Source: an uncultured Collinsella sp.
Lineage (GTDB): Bacteria; Actinomycetota; Coriobacteriia; Coriobacteriales; Coriobacteriaceae
DNA: 40,903 bases
NCBI GenBank assembly: GCA_947642445.1
Contig: CANRSF010000019.1
Coordinates: 1 to 40,903, forward strand
Reading direction: 5' to 3'
Below the pieces are notes generated by a model. The model saw nothing but the letters and a program-made list of their open reading frames with translations. It was not told the origin of the DNA and did not search any database. Below are positions 1 through 8,302 of this stretch, one piece after another (position 1 is the stretch's first letter; every line of letters starts with the position of its first letter). The position numbers and the translations under genes are program-made.

Positions 1-31
1 CCGCTCTGGCGGGTTTGCAGCGTCAACCGGT

Positions 32-55
32 TACGCGGTTTGGTAAAACCGCGTA
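32..55 (-). terminator. Hairpin just after ileS
   Basis: A perfect 10-bp inverted repeat, TACGCGGTTT and AAACCGCGTA with a 4-base loop, lies immediately downstream of the ileS stop codon. No clear U-run follows on the minus strand, so it may be a weak or Rho-assisted terminator or only an mRNA 3'-end stabiliser. Confidence 0.45.
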
Positions 56-56
56 G

Positions 57-2858
57 CTACAAGGCGTCCGCACACCTCTTGCAAATGTGAGCGTGGCCGT
101 TGTACTCGCCGACGGTGGTGCGGTAGTTCCAACAACGGTCGCAGCACTCGCCCTCGGCAGCATCGATGGCAACAGAAAGCTCCTCGCCCTGGGTAAGCTC
201 AACATCGGAGACGATGTAGAACTCGGCCAGGTCGACGGCCTTGTCGCCGGTCAGCAGCGCATACATTTCGGCGGTAACGACCGCCTTGACGCGGACCTGC
301 TGGCTCTTGGTGAAGGTGCCGGCGGAGCGGGCATCCTCAAGGGCCTTGGTCACGACGCTGCGGAGCTCGAGTGAAGCCTCGAGCACGCCCTCAAACTCGT
401 TGGCCTCGTCGACCGTGATGGGCGACTTGTACCAATCGAGCAGCGCGGCGTACTTCTGGTGATCGACGCAGCCGGCGGGCGCATAGGCCATGGCCTCGTC
501 GACCGTGTAGGACAAGATCGGCTGCAGGTCGCGCATGAGCATCGAGAAGAGCTCGGCCAGCACGGTCTGGGCGCTGCGACGCTCGAGCGAACCGGGCTTC
601 TCACAGTACAGACGGTCCTTCAGGGCGTCGAGATACACGTTGGAGAGCTCGGTAACCACAAAGTCGTAAAGCGCACGGTAGGCGCGCGGGAACTCGTAGC
701 TGGCGTAGGCGTCGTCAACCTCGGCCTGGACCTGGGTCAGGCGAGCAACCATGAGCTTGTCGAGCGGCAGCAGGTCGGCAAAGGCGACGCCGTCGGTCTC
801 GGGCACAAACTGACCCTCGAGCTCGGAGAGCAGGAAGCGCAGCGTGTTGCGGAAACGACGGTAGGCATCGGACGTACGAGCGAGAATCTCGTGGTCGATG
901 GAGACGTCGGAGCTGGTATCGACGGAGGCGACCCACAGACGGATGATGTCAGCACCCATCTCGTCACAGACCTTGTTGGGGTCGATGACGTTGCCGAGTG
1001 ACTTAGACATCTTACGGCCCTGGCCGTCGAGGGTGAAGCCCTGCGAGACGACCGCCTTGTACGGAGCGTGGCCGTTGGCGCCCACCGAGGTGAGCAGTGA
1101 GCTCTGGAACCAACCGCGGTGCTGGTCAGAGCCCTCGAGGTAGACGTCCGCCGGGTACTCCAGCTCGGGACGGTACTCGCAGACGGCCTTCCAAGACACG
1201 CCGGAGTCCCACCACACGTCAAGGATGTCCTTATCAGCCTTGAGGTGATGGCCACCGCACTTGGGGCAGACGCAGGCCTCGCCCAGATAGCTCTCAGGAG
1301 CGTCGGTGAACCAGGCGTCGGAGCCCTTCTCATGGAAGAGTTTGATGACGGCGTCGAGCGTGGCGTCGTTCATGACCTTCTCGCCGCAGTCGGCGCAGGT
1401 GTAGCTGGGGATAGGCACACCCCAGTTGCGCTGACGGCTGATGCACCAGTCGGGACGCTGCTCGACCATGGCGCCAATGCGGTTGGCGGCGTGGGCCGGA
1501 TACCACTTGACATTCTCGCGGACCTCTTTGCCAGCCTGCTCGCGCAAGCCGGTCTTGTCCATCGAGACGAACCACTGGTCGGTAGCACGGAAGAGCACCG
1601 GGTGCTTGCAGCGCCAGCAGTGCGGATAGCTGTGCGTGATCTTTTTCTCGAGGACCAGGGTGCCGCGCTCGCGCAGGAACTCGATAATGTGAGGGTTGGC
1701 CTCATCGGTATCCATACCGCTGAAGGGGCCACCGGTACCAAACTCCTCGCCGGTGTAGAACTTACCGTCGTCGTCAACCGGCATGCAGATGTCGGTAATG
1801 CCCTCCTTGAGGCAGGCAAAGTAGTCGTCGACGCCGTGGCCGGGCGAGTTGTGGACGATACCGGTACCGTCATCGACGCCGACGTAATCGGCCAGCAGCG
1901 CCACGCCCTCAACGCCGTCAAAGATCGGCTGCTTGTAGTGGATGTGGTGGAAAGTCTCAGCGGGAACCACATAGGGCTTGCCGTCGACCAAAACCGGGGT
2001 GTACTCCCAGCCAAACTCATCGCAGCACTTGGGAGCCAGGTCCTCGAGCATGACCTCGGCACGGCCATCATGCTCAACAGCGACATAGGCGGCGCCGGGC
2101 TTGAGAGAAACGGCCTGGTCGGAGGGGATGGTCCACGGCGTGGTCGTCCAGATGATAAAGTCGACCGGGCCGTCGAAGTTCTCGAGGCCGGCGGGCTTGG
2201 AGGTCATCTCAAAGCGAACGAAGATGGAGGGGCTCGTCTCGTCGGAGTACTCTATCTCGGCCTCGGCGAGTGCGGTGTGGCAGTGCTTGCACCAGTGGAC
2301 GGGCTTGTGACCGCGATAGATCATGCCCTTATCGAACATGGCCTTAAAGACCTCGATGTCGGCGGCGTCATGCTGGTGATAAAGCGTCAGGTAGGGGTTG
2401 TCCCAGTCGCCGAGCACGCCCAGACGACGGAAACCGGCCTTCTGCAGCTCGATGTTCTCGACCGCGAACTTGTTGCAGAGCTCGCGGATCTTAGCCGTGG
2501 AGGTCTGGTTGAACTTCTCGGTGCCGAGCTTCTCCTCGACCTTATGCTCGATCGGCTGACCATGGCAGTCCCAACCGGGGACATAAGGGACCTCATAGCC
2601 CTGCATCATCCAGTAGCGGTTGATCATGTCCTTGGAGATCTTGTTCATGGCGTGGCCGATGTGGATCGGGCCGTTGGCGTAAGGAGGGCCGTCGTGCAGC
2701 ACGAATTTCTTGTGACCCTCGTTCTTCTTCAGAACCTGCTCGTAGACCTTGTTGTCCTGCCAGTCCTTGAGTCGCTTAGGCTCGGACTTGGAAAGACCGG
2801 CACGCATGGGAAAACCGGTCTTGGGCAGATTCATCGTCTGCTTGTACTCGTTTGCCAC
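57..2858 (-). CDS. ileS: Isoleucyl-tRNA synthetase
   Basis: Cytoplasmic class I aminoacyl-tRNA synthetase that charges tRNA-Ile with isoleucine and edits valine. The 933-residue protein has the usual IleRS length. The HIGH signature is at residues 66-69, the KMSKS loop at about 616-620, and a CxxC...CxxC zinc motif closes the C-terminus, as in bacterial IleRS. An in-frame extension of 35 codons exists upstream, but it overlaps the leader RNA. The chosen GTG at 2858 has a GAAAGGGG ribosome-binding site a few bases before it and begins VANEYKQTMNLPKT. A T-box riboswitch precedes the gene, so expression should rise when uncharged tRNA-Ile accumulates. Function is certain; the exact start is likely. 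Confidence 0.97.
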   Translation of the reverse strand: MANEYKQTMNLPKTGFPMRAGLSKSEPKRLKDWQDNKVYEQVLKKNEGHKKFVLHDGPPYANGPIHIGHAMNKISKDMINRYWMMQGYEVPYVPGWDCHGQPIEHKVEEKLGTEKFNQTSTAKIRELCNKFAVENIELQKAGFRRLGVLGDWDNPYLTLYHQHDAADIEVFKAMFDKGMIYRGHKPVHWCKHCHTALAEAEIEYSDETSPSIFVRFEMTSKPAGLENFDGPVDFIIWTTTPWTIPSDQAVSLKPGAAYVAVEHDGRAEVMLEDLAPKCCDEFGWEYTPVLVDGKPYVVPAETFHHIHYKQPIFDGVEGVALLADYVGVDDGTGIVHNSPGHGVDDYFACLKEGITDICMPVDDDGKFYTGEEFGTGGPFSGMDTDEANPHIIEFLRERGTLVLEKKITHSYPHCWRCKHPVLFRATDQWFVSMDKTGLREQAGKEVRENVKWYPAHAANRIGAMVEQRPDWCISRQRNWGVPIPSYTCADCGEKVMNDATLDAVIKLFHEKGSDAWFTDAPESYLGEACVCPKCGGHHLKADKDILDVWWDSGVSWKAVCEYRPELEYPADVYLEGSDQHRGWFQSSLLTSVGANGHAPYKAVVSQGFTLDGQGRKMSKSLGNVIDPNKVCDEMGADIIRLWVASVDTSSDVSIDHEILARTSDAYRRFRNTLRFLLSELEGQFVPETDGVAFADLLPLDKLMVARLTQVQAEVDDAYASYEFPRAYRALYDFVVTELSNVYLDALKDRLYCEKPGSLERRSAQTVLAELFSMLMRDLQPILSYTVDEAMAYAPAGCVDHQKYAALLDWYKSPITVDEANEFEGVLEASLELRSVVTKALEDARSAGTFTKSQQVRVKAVVTAEMYALLTGDKAVDLAEFYIVSDVELTQGEELSVAIDAAEGECCDRCWNYRTTVGEYNGHAHICKRCADAL

Positions 2859-2901
2859 GGTACCCCTTTCATGTCGTGGGCGCGCACGCCCTCTGGGCAC
2901 C

Positions 2902-2939
2902 AAAAAAGCGCCCGTCCCTACAAGCTGGGACGAAGCGCC
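2902..2939 (-). terminator. Conditional terminator of the ileS T-box
   Basis: GCGC-TT-CGTCCC pairs with GGGACG-G-GCGC around an 8-base loop, followed by TTTTTT at 2907-2902 on the minus strand. Its 5' arm includes the bases used by the antiterminator, so the two folds exclude each other. Confidence 0.88.
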
Positions 2940-3200
2940 ACAAAACGGGCTGTGCGCCCGCAAAAGCTCTTCGCTTAACCACCCAGCTTAGATGCCCTCG
3001 CCCGCGTATTTGCGCGCTCGCATCCGTTACTCGGCTGGTCTGTATCGACGACCATCTCGGCGATGTCTACTAAGACGAACCTGCGCGGCACGTCCGTTGG
3101 GACCGCAGCTCCGGGGTGATTTTCATCGGTCGCATGCACGGGTTCTCAGCGCTCCCCGCTCTCTGTAGCATGCGGACGGCCGACTACTCGTCCCCATCAA
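2902..3200 (-). promoter_or_regulatory. T-box riboswitch (Ile) controlling ileS
   Basis: Transcribed leader on the minus strand. Stem I starts near 3200 with GATGGGG, followed by the AGTA element at about 3188-3185. The specifier loop on the opposite side contains ATC (3120-3118), an isoleucine codon, followed by a purine. The T-box sequence is at 2989-2969: AAGCTGGG, then the 7-base bulge TGGTTAA, then GCGAAG. These two arms pair exactly with CCCAGCTT (2929-2922) and CTTCGT (2935-2930) to form the antiterminator. The bulge UGGU can pair with tRNA 3' ACCA, matching the A discriminator of tRNA-Ile. The same 3' arm is shared with a competing intrinsic terminator (2939-2902, six U residues). It therefore appears to be a transcriptional T-box. 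Confidence 0.93.
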
Positions 3201-3202
3201 CG

Positions 3203-3230
3203 CTTATGCGCTGTATGGTAGCACGGTCAA
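3203..3230 (-). promoter_or_regulatory. Probable ileS leader promoter
   Basis: On the minus strand TTGACC (3230-3225) is followed after 16 bases by CATAAG (3208-3203), a sigma-70-like pair placed just before T-box Stem I. The -35 is a 5/6 match and the -10 is a 4/6 match. Confidence 0.6.
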
Positions 3231-3344
3231 CGCCGGCGAAAAACCCTCAACATCGGTTTCATACTTTAGAAACTTCTCGCGGTCGCAAGCACTCACTTGG
3301 AGCAAAATACCTGAAAGCACTTTATCGAACGAAAGAAGGCCGCT

Positions 3345-4427
3345 ATGCGCACGATTGGAATGAGCGACTACACCGTCGGCGAGGACTGCTTTGACGAGCT
3401 GCCCGGCGCACTGGACGAGTACGGAGCGACCAAGGTCGCGATTATCGGTGGTAAACGAGCACTGGCAGCGGCGCTTCCCGGTATCGAAGCGGCGCTGGAG
3501 GGCACCGACATCGAGATTCTGGAGACGCGCGTCTACGGCACCAACAGCACGCGCGCCAATATCGCCAAGGTTGTGAACTCCCCTGCCTGCCAAGAAGCCG
3601 ACGTTCTTATCGCATGCGGCGGCGGCAAGGCGCTCGACACCATCAAGACAGCGGCCATTGAGCTCAAGAAGATCGTCTTTACGGTACCGACGATCTGCTC
3701 CAACTGCTCGGCCGCGACCGCCATTGCCGTTGTCTACAACGACGACGGCTCGCTCGAGGGCTATTCGTACCCCAACCGCCCAGCACACATCTTCATCAAC
3801 CCCAAGATCATTGCCGAGGCTCCGGCGGAGTACTTCTGGGCCGGCGTGGGCGATGCCCTGTCCAAGCAGCCCGAGGTCGAATACGCCACGAGCGCCGGCA
3901 ACCTGGAGCACACCGCCGGTCTTGGCCTGGCGCTCGCACACACCTGCTCCGAGCCGCTGTTTACCTATGGCGTGCAGGGTCTTGAGGACGTTCGCCAGAA
4001 CCTGTCGACCGAGGCCGTCAAGCAGATCGCGCTCGATATCGTGGTCAACACGGGCTACGTCTCCAACCTGACCAACCAAAACGATTACTACTACAACTCG
4101 AGCGTGGCGCATGCGTTCTACAACGCCACGTGCAGCATTCCGCGCGAGGGCACCTACCTGCATGGCGAGGTCGTGAGCCTGGGCGTGCTGGTGCTGTTTG
4201 CCTACACGGGCGATACCGAGAACCTTGAGCGCTACTCAGCCTTTAACAAGCAGATGGGACTGCCCGTAACGCTTGAGCAGGTCGGGCTTTCCGTGGCCGA
4301 TATCCCCGCCCTGTGTGAATACGCGCACGCCACCAACGAATGGAAGCAGGGAAACCCCGAGCCCTTCACCGACGAAAAGTTCGCCGCCGCCATCAAGGCC
4401 GCCAACGCCTACGGCCACACGCTCTAG
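3345..4427 (+). CDS. Iron-containing alcohol/glycerol dehydrogenase family protein
   Basis: A 360-residue cytosolic oxidoreductase of the GldA/HcxA branch of group III metal-dependent dehydrogenases. The NAD-binding GGGK motif is at 92-95. Likely metal ligands are D170 (in GVGDAL), H256 (in SSVAHAF) and H273 (in YLHGE). Length and motif order match glycerol dehydrogenase and 2-hydroxycarboxylate dehydrogenase relatives; which substrate is used cannot be read from the sequence. The ATG at 3345 follows AAGAAGG. The gene is divergent from ileS, stands alone and ends in a strong hairpin. Base composition is like the core genome. The family call is firm; calling it gldA would be a guess. Confidence 0.85.
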   Translation: MRTIGMSDYTVGEDCFDELPGALDEYGATKVAIIGGKRALAAALPGIEAALEGTDIEILETRVYGTNSTRANIAKVVNSPACQEADVLIACGGGKALDTIKTAAIELKKIVFTVPTICSNCSAATAIAVVYNDDGSLEGYSYPNRPAHIFINPKIIAEAPAEYFWAGVGDALSKQPEVEYATSAGNLEHTAGLGLALAHTCSEPLFTYGVQGLEDVRQNLSTEAVKQIALDIVVNTGYVSNLTNQNDYYYNSSVAHAFYNATCSIPREGTYLHGEVVSLGVLVLFAYTGDTENLERYSAFNKQMGLPVTLEQVGLSVADIPALCEYAHATNEWKQGNPEPFTDEKFAAAIKAANAYGHTL

Positions 4428-4436
4428 GTCCAGCCC

Positions 4437-4480
4437 AAAACCACCACAAAGGGGACAGGCACCTTTTGTGGTGGTTTTTT
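4437..4480 (+). terminator. Terminator of the dehydrogenase gene, with GGGGAC loop
   Basis: AACCACCACAAA pairs with TTTGTGGTGGTT and is followed by a run of T residues ending at 4480. The loop carries GGGGACAGGCACC, a core also seen in hairpins at 8788-8822 and 29107-29130, so this may be a REP-like element doubling as a terminator. Confidence 0.8.
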
Positions 4481-4505
4481 ATTGCTCCACCATTCAGTTC
4501 GTACT

Positions 4506-4547
4506 CGAACCCGGTTCTTTACGAGAAAGGGTTCGGATACGTTTTTT
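4506..4547 (+). terminator. Terminator-like hairpin in the AT-rich patch
   Basis: CGAACCC (4506-4512) pairs with GGGTTCG (4529-4535) and is followed, five bases later, by a GTTTTTTG run. No gene ends here, so this may be the tail of a deleted gene. Confidence 0.4.
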
Positions 4548-4600
4548 GTTTATCGGAAATTCTACGGAAGGACTACTCGGAACGGTAAACAGGAACGAAC

Positions 4601-4645
4601 AAAGGCAGGGTATCATCGTGGTGATGGTATCCTGCCTTTTGTTTT
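4601..4645 (+). terminator. Strong intrinsic terminator without an upstream gene
   Basis: A stem of about 14 pairs (GGCAGG...CCTGCC, including two G-U pairs, extended by AAA/TTT) has a 5-base loop and is followed by TTTTGTTTT. A second perfect hairpin, GATCAAG (4650-4656) and CTTGATC (4672-4678), follows it. The pair isolates the peptidase gene from upstream transcription. No ORF convincingly ends in this terminator, which fits a deletion remnant. Confidence 0.7.
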
Positions 4646-4695
4646 GCGGGATCAAGGTCGCTTTGTGCGAACTTGATCGCCACTTATATGGCGCA

Positions 4696-4723
4696 TTGAT
4701 GGCAATTGCTTCGTACGTACATA
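4696..4723 (+). promoter_or_regulatory. Probable promoter of the peptidase S51 gene
   Basis: TTGATG (4696-4701), a 16-base spacer and TACATA (4718-4723) form a plausible sigma-70 promoter. It would give a leader of roughly 210 bases before the ATG at 4943. Confidence 0.4.
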
Positions 4724-4729
4724 CCGGGA

Positions 4730-4940
4730 GCCTGTACACCCCTGGCAAGGCGTAACACACTAGACTTTGTTCCAAAGTCCGTGTGCTAAGAGGGCAGGCC
4801 ACTTAGAATTCCTGTGGAGTGTGTACGCACGTACGCTGGAAAACGGCAAAATTTCGCTATATCAGGGCGTTCTTCCATTGGAGAGTATGGTATACACGGC
4901 TTAGTTCAACAAATTAGAATTTATATATAAAGGAGAATAG
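4730..4940 (+). promoter_or_regulatory. Structured leader of the peptidase gene (attenuator-like)
   Basis: CACAC-TA-GACTTTG (4756-4769) pairs with CAAAGTC-C-GTGTG (4773-4785) around a 3-base loop. The same CACAC segment, as part of GCGTAACACAC, could instead pair with GTGTGTACGC at 4819-4828. The CGTACGTAC block at 4712-4720 is also partly complementary to the CACGTACG block at 4828-4835. Two alternative folds in a long untranslated leader suggest conditional expression; the ligand or inducer is unknown. Confidence 0.4.
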
Positions 4941-4942
4941 TG

Positions 4943-5545
4943 ATGAAACTGTTTTTATGTTCTCACTTTTCAAGTGTAGGAAGTCTGATAAAGGAAGAAA
5001 TTGAAAATAAAAAAGTCGCATTTATTCCAACAGCTTCGCTGCGTGAAGGCTACACCGGTTATGTCGGCTCGGCTCGAAAATTATTCAAAAAGTTGGGAGC
5101 AATCGTAACTGAAATTGATATTTCAACGGAGGCTTATTCAACGATACAGTCTGTTTTTGAAGATGCGGATGTGATATATTTTACCGGCGGAAATTCTTTT
5201 TTCCTTATAGACCAGCTCCGTAAAACGGGAACGGATGAGCTGTTGAAGAAAGAATTGGCAAAGGGAAAACTGATGATTGGTGAATCGGCAGGTGCGATTA
5301 TATGCGCTCCAAGCATCCAATATATCGAGCAAATGGATGAAAAGCCGGAGGACTACTCACAAGAAGATGATGCAGGGCTTGATTTGATTGATTTCTATGT
5401 TCTTCCGCATTATCTTACAGCACCATTTAAGAAAGTTACCGAGAAAATAATGACTGAGTTTTCGGATTTGAATCTATGCCCAATTAACAACTGTCAGGGA
5501 ATTGTAATTGATGGTGAAGGTTCAAAGGTAATTTGCAAAGACTAA
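4943..5545 (+). CDS. Peptidase S51 (PepE-like) family protein, probably acquired
   Basis: A 200-residue cytosolic protein of the peptidase E / type 1 glutamine-amidotransferase-like fold. The nucleophile elbow GESAG is at 113-117 (Ser115), TGGNSF at 81-86, and a candidate catalytic histidine is H156 in LPHYL. S51 enzymes classically cleave Asp-X dipeptides, but many relatives have no assigned substrate. The start is the ATG at 4943, seven bases after AGGAG; the GTG at 4940 is too close. The gene is markedly AT-rich and Firmicutes-like in codon use against GC-rich neighbours, has no partner gene, and sits beside a recombinase remnant. It is most likely cargo of a lost mobile element. Confidence 0.85.
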   Translation: MKLFLCSHFSSVGSLIKEEIENKKVAFIPTASLREGYTGYVGSARKLFKKLGAIVTEIDISTEAYSTIQSVFEDADVIYFTGGNSFFLIDQLRKTGTDELLKKELAKGKLMIGESAGAIICAPSIQYIEQMDEKPEDYSQEDDAGLDLIDFYVLPHYLTAPFKKVTEKIMTEFSDLNLCPINNCQGIVIDGEGSKVICKD

Positions 5546-5671
5546 TTTGAAAATACCAGTTTGCTGCACTCGTTCCTAGCAGGGTTTGGGGCAGGAGGGG
5601 CGCAAGAGACGGGAGGGCCGCGTGCGCGTTCCTGCGCGAGGGCCGCGGGGAGGGGCTGCCTGGGTACGGCG

Positions 5672-5815
5672 CCTGTCAACTCGGTCTACGTCTTTGATGA
5701 CCGGGTCGTACTCAATATCAACTTCACGGATGATGCCAAAACGGTCACCCGTGAGGAAGTGTTGGGTTCGAGTGCTATGGACAATGCTCCAGCATGCTGG
5801 GATCGAACTCGCTAG
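5672..5815 (+). pseudogene. C-terminal remnant of a large serine recombinase
   Basis: The frame reads PVNSVYVFDDRVVLNINF and on to TREEVLGSSAMDNAP before the stop at 5815. This matches the conserved C-terminal tail (VNSVYVFDDRVVL type) of large serine recombinases carried by conjugative or mobilisable elements of gut Firmicutes. The catalytic, recombinase and zinc-ribbon domains are all absent. Upstream (5546-5671) lies GC-rich sequence with no recognisable coding content, so the break is near 5672. The last 41 bases overlap, tail to tail, the 3' end of the DUF523 gene. It is a non-functional relic that marks a former integration boundary. Confidence 0.75.
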
Positions 5816-6236
5816 CCGGAATCACACGGTACCCGTGACGCAGCAACAGATCGACGAAAACGCCGTTGCCCGCTGTAAGGGTGCCGCTGAATGTTCCGTC
5901 GTAGATGCGGCCCGCGCCGCACGAGGGACTACGGTCCTGCAAGATGCACGCAGCGATCTCGGACGGGCCGCCAAAGTGCTCGCACATATCGAGCGCGCGT
6001 TGGGCACCATGGCGAAACTCGCGATCAACCGACACGCCCTCGCGGGTGCGAACCTCACAGCCCACGATCTCGGACGGGTCGCGCGGCGTGGGCAGACCGC
6101 CAAAAACCTCGGGGCATACGAGGAGCACCTCGGTCCCCGTACGCTCGCAAGCCTCGACCAACGCGCGGTGGTAATTGTCGAGCCCGTTATACTTGCAGCT
6201 CTCGCCCATCAAACAGGCGCTTACCACGATCTTCAT
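5775..6236 (-). CDS. DUF523 family protein (YbbK-like)
   Basis: A 153-residue protein with the full DUF523 pattern: VSACLMGESCKYNG near the N-terminus (C8, C14), CPEVFGGLPTPRDP at 41-54, and SPSCG...IYDGTFSG at 103-118. The conserved cysteines suggest metal or Fe-S binding; the biochemical role of the family is not established. The ATG at 6236 is chosen because GAGAGG lies 7 bases before it; two upstream in-frame ATGs have worse spacing. The C-terminal residues (after about 145) are read from DNA that is also the end of the recombinase relic, so the native tail may have been altered by the insertion. Confidence 0.85.
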   Translation of the reverse strand: MKIVVSACLMGESCKYNGLDNYHRALVEACERTGTEVLLVCPEVFGGLPTPRDPSEIVGCEVRTREGVSVDREFRHGAQRALDMCEHFGGPSEIAACILQDRSPSCGAGRIYDGTFSGTLTAGNGVFVDLLLRHGYRVIPASEFDPSMLEHCP

Positions 6237-6253
6237 TTCCATCCCTCTCAAGC

Positions 6254-6291
6254 AAAACGCCCCATTTGAGAAAGCTGCTCAAATGGGGCGT
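6254..6291 (-). terminator. ftsH terminator
   Basis: On the minus strand ACGCCCCATTTGAG and CTCAAATGGGGCGT form a 14-bp stem followed by TTTTG, just downstream of the ftsH stop codon and before the DUF523 gene. Confidence 0.8.
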
Positions 6292-6317
6292 CGGCGTTTA
6301 CTGGCTCGGCCGCGGCT

Positions 6318-8225
6318 TTACTGCTGCTTTGGCATCAGTGGATTCTCGCGCGTGAGGAGATTCATGAACTCCTCGCCCGTGATCGTCTCCTTCTTGTACA
6401 GATAACGAGCCAGCTCATGGAGCTTAAACTTGTTCTCCTTGAGGATCTGCAGGGCGCGGTCGTGCGCATCCTCAATCAGCTTGGCGACGATCGCGTCGAC
6501 GCGCTCGGCCGTACCGGGGGCACAGGTGAGCGACGTGTCCTGGTTGAGGTAGGCATTCTGAACGGTACCGAGCGCCATCATGCCAAACTCTTCCGACATA
6601 CCAAAGCGCGTCACCATGTTGCGGGCGAGCTTGGTGGCCCGCTCGATATCATTGGCCGCGCCAGTCGTCATCTCACCAAAGATGAGCTCCTCGGCAGCAC
6701 GTCCGCCGCAGTAGACAGCGAGCTTGTCGAGCACCTCCTGGCGCGTGGTCAAGAAGCGCTCGTCCTCCTCGACCTGCATGGTGTAGCCCAGAGCACCGCT
6801 CGTACGCGGCACGATGGTGATCTTCGTAACCGGCGCAGAACCCTTCTGGCGGGCGGCAACGATGGCATGGCCGATCTCGTGATAGGACACGACCTGTTTC
6901 TCGTGGTCGGACAGCACCGTGGACTTACGCTGCTGGCCGGCGATGACGACCTCCACCGACTCCTCAAAGTCATCCTGAGTCGCGCGCTTGCGACCCTCGC
7001 GGACGGCGCGCAGGGCGCCCTCGTTGATGATGTTGGCCAGGTCGGCACCCGAGGCGCCAGGCGTGGCGCGGGCGATCGCGGTCAGGTCGATCGGCGGCTG
7101 CGTCTTCACGCTCTTGGCGTGCAGTTCAAGGATATTCTTGCGACCGGTCAGGTCGGGCAGCTCAACGGGGATACGGCGGTCAAAACGACCAGGGCGCAAC
7201 AGGGCCGGGTCAAGGCTGTCGGGGCGGTTGGTAGCAGCGAGAACGACAATGCCCTTGTGGTTATCGAAGCCGTCCATCTCGGTCAGCAGCTGGTTGAGCG
7301 TCTGCTCGCGCTCGTCGTTGCCACTAAAGCCGCCGCCATCGCGCTTCTTGCCGATGGTATCGATCTCGTCGATAAAGACGATGCACGGGGCCTTTTCCTT
7401 GGCCTGCTTAAACAGGTCGCGAACCTTAGCGGCGCCGCGGCCGACAAACATCTCGACGAACTCGGAACCCGAAATGCTAAAGAACGGCACACCCGCCTCG
7501 CCGGCAACAGCCTTGGCAAGCAGGGTCTTACCCGTACCCGGAGGGCCGACAAGAAGAGCACCGCGCGGCAGCTTGGCGCCGATCTCCTCGTAGCGCTGCG
7601 GCTTCTCCAGAAAGTCGACGACCTCCTTGAGGGACTCCTTGGCCTCTTCCTGGCCGGCGACGTCCTTAAAGGTCACGCCCACGTCCTTGGAGGCGATCAC
7701 GCGCGCGCCGGACTTGCCCAGTCCACCGCCGCCAAAACCACCGCCGCCAAAGTTCATCGACGGACCGTCATCACCCATGGCCTTCTTCATGCGGCGGTTG
7801 AGCCACCAGCCGATCAGGAAGAAAATCGCCATGGGAAGAATGAGGGTGAGCAGGTAGTAGGTCATCAGACCCGAGTTCTTATCGGGAACGACCGACTCAA
7901 GCGAAGCACCGGACTCAAGCACGCGATCGGTAAAGCCCGCGTCATTCGGCACACCGGTCGTCTTGTAGGCGATATTCTCGTCCTCGCCCTTCTTGGTGTA
8001 ATAAATCGTGTAATCGTCCGTGTTGTACTCGACCTTGTCGACGCTCTTCTTATCGAGCGCTTTGACAAACGTCGAGTAATCGGTCTTCGTAATCTGCTGC
8101 GTGTGACCGATGTTGGGGAACAGAACGGTCGAGAGCACGAGGTAGACGACGAAGGCGATGAGCACGTAGAGGATCATATTCCGTCTACGTTTATTGTCAT
8201 CCATCTCCATCTGCTTGAACTCCAT
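6318..8225 (-). CDS. ftsH: ATP-dependent zinc metalloprotease FtsH
   Basis: A 635-residue membrane-anchored AAA+ protease that degrades misfolded membrane proteins and selected regulators. Transmembrane segments are at about 17-37 and 121-143 with a small extracytoplasmic domain between. After a Gly-rich linker (160-170) come the Walker A motif GPPGTGKT (227-234), Walker B IVFIDE (282-287), an SRH-type segment near 335-350, and the zinc site HEIGH (449-453) with D526 as probable third ligand. All catalytic residues are present. The first ATG was taken as start, although its ribosome-binding site is weak and ATGs at codons 6 and 8 are possible. It is divergent from the adenosyltransferase gene and ends in its own terminator. 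Confidence 0.97.
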   Translation of the reverse strand: MEFKQMEMDDNKRRRNMILYVLIAFVVYLVLSTVLFPNIGHTQQITKTDYSTFVKALDKKSVDKVEYNTDDYTIYYTKKGEDENIAYKTTGVPNDAGFTDRVLESGASLESVVPDKNSGLMTYYLLTLILPMAIFFLIGWWLNRRMKKAMGDDGPSMNFGGGGFGGGGLGKSGARVIASKDVGVTFKDVAGQEEAKESLKEVVDFLEKPQRYEEIGAKLPRGALLVGPPGTGKTLLAKAVAGEAGVPFFSISGSEFVEMFVGRGAAKVRDLFKQAKEKAPCIVFIDEIDTIGKKRDGGGFSGNDEREQTLNQLLTEMDGFDNHKGIVVLAATNRPDSLDPALLRPGRFDRRIPVELPDLTGRKNILELHAKSVKTQPPIDLTAIARATPGASGADLANIINEGALRAVREGRKRATQDDFEESVEVVIAGQQRKSTVLSDHEKQVVSYHEIGHAIVAARQKGSAPVTKITIVPRTSGALGYTMQVEEDERFLTTRQEVLDKLAVYCGGRAAEELIFGEMTTGAANDIERATKLARNMVTRFGMSEEFGMMALGTVQNAYLNQDTSLTCAPGTAERVDAIVAKLIEDAHDRALQILKENKFKLHELARYLYKKETITGEEFMNLLTRENPLMPKQQ

Positions 8226-8302
8226 CTACTGGGGTTGATAATGTTTTCTAGAATACCCAACCCGGACGGCGATAAACCGACGCCGGGCACGAAAGGACAG
8301 AG

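Noticed and set aside
1119..2978. Plus-strand frame of 619 codons opposite ileS
   Set aside because: Shadow of ileS, made of antisense Val/Leu/Asp-rich sequence.
5546..5671. Coding remnant of a second mobility gene
   Set aside because: The GC-rich stretch is open in several frames, but none gave a recognisable domain, so nothing can be called.
5586..6269. Plus-strand open frame of 227 codons across the recombinase relic and DUF523
   Set aside because: It is a chance frame: Arg/Gly-rich start, no family resemblance, and antisense to the well-supported DUF523 gene.
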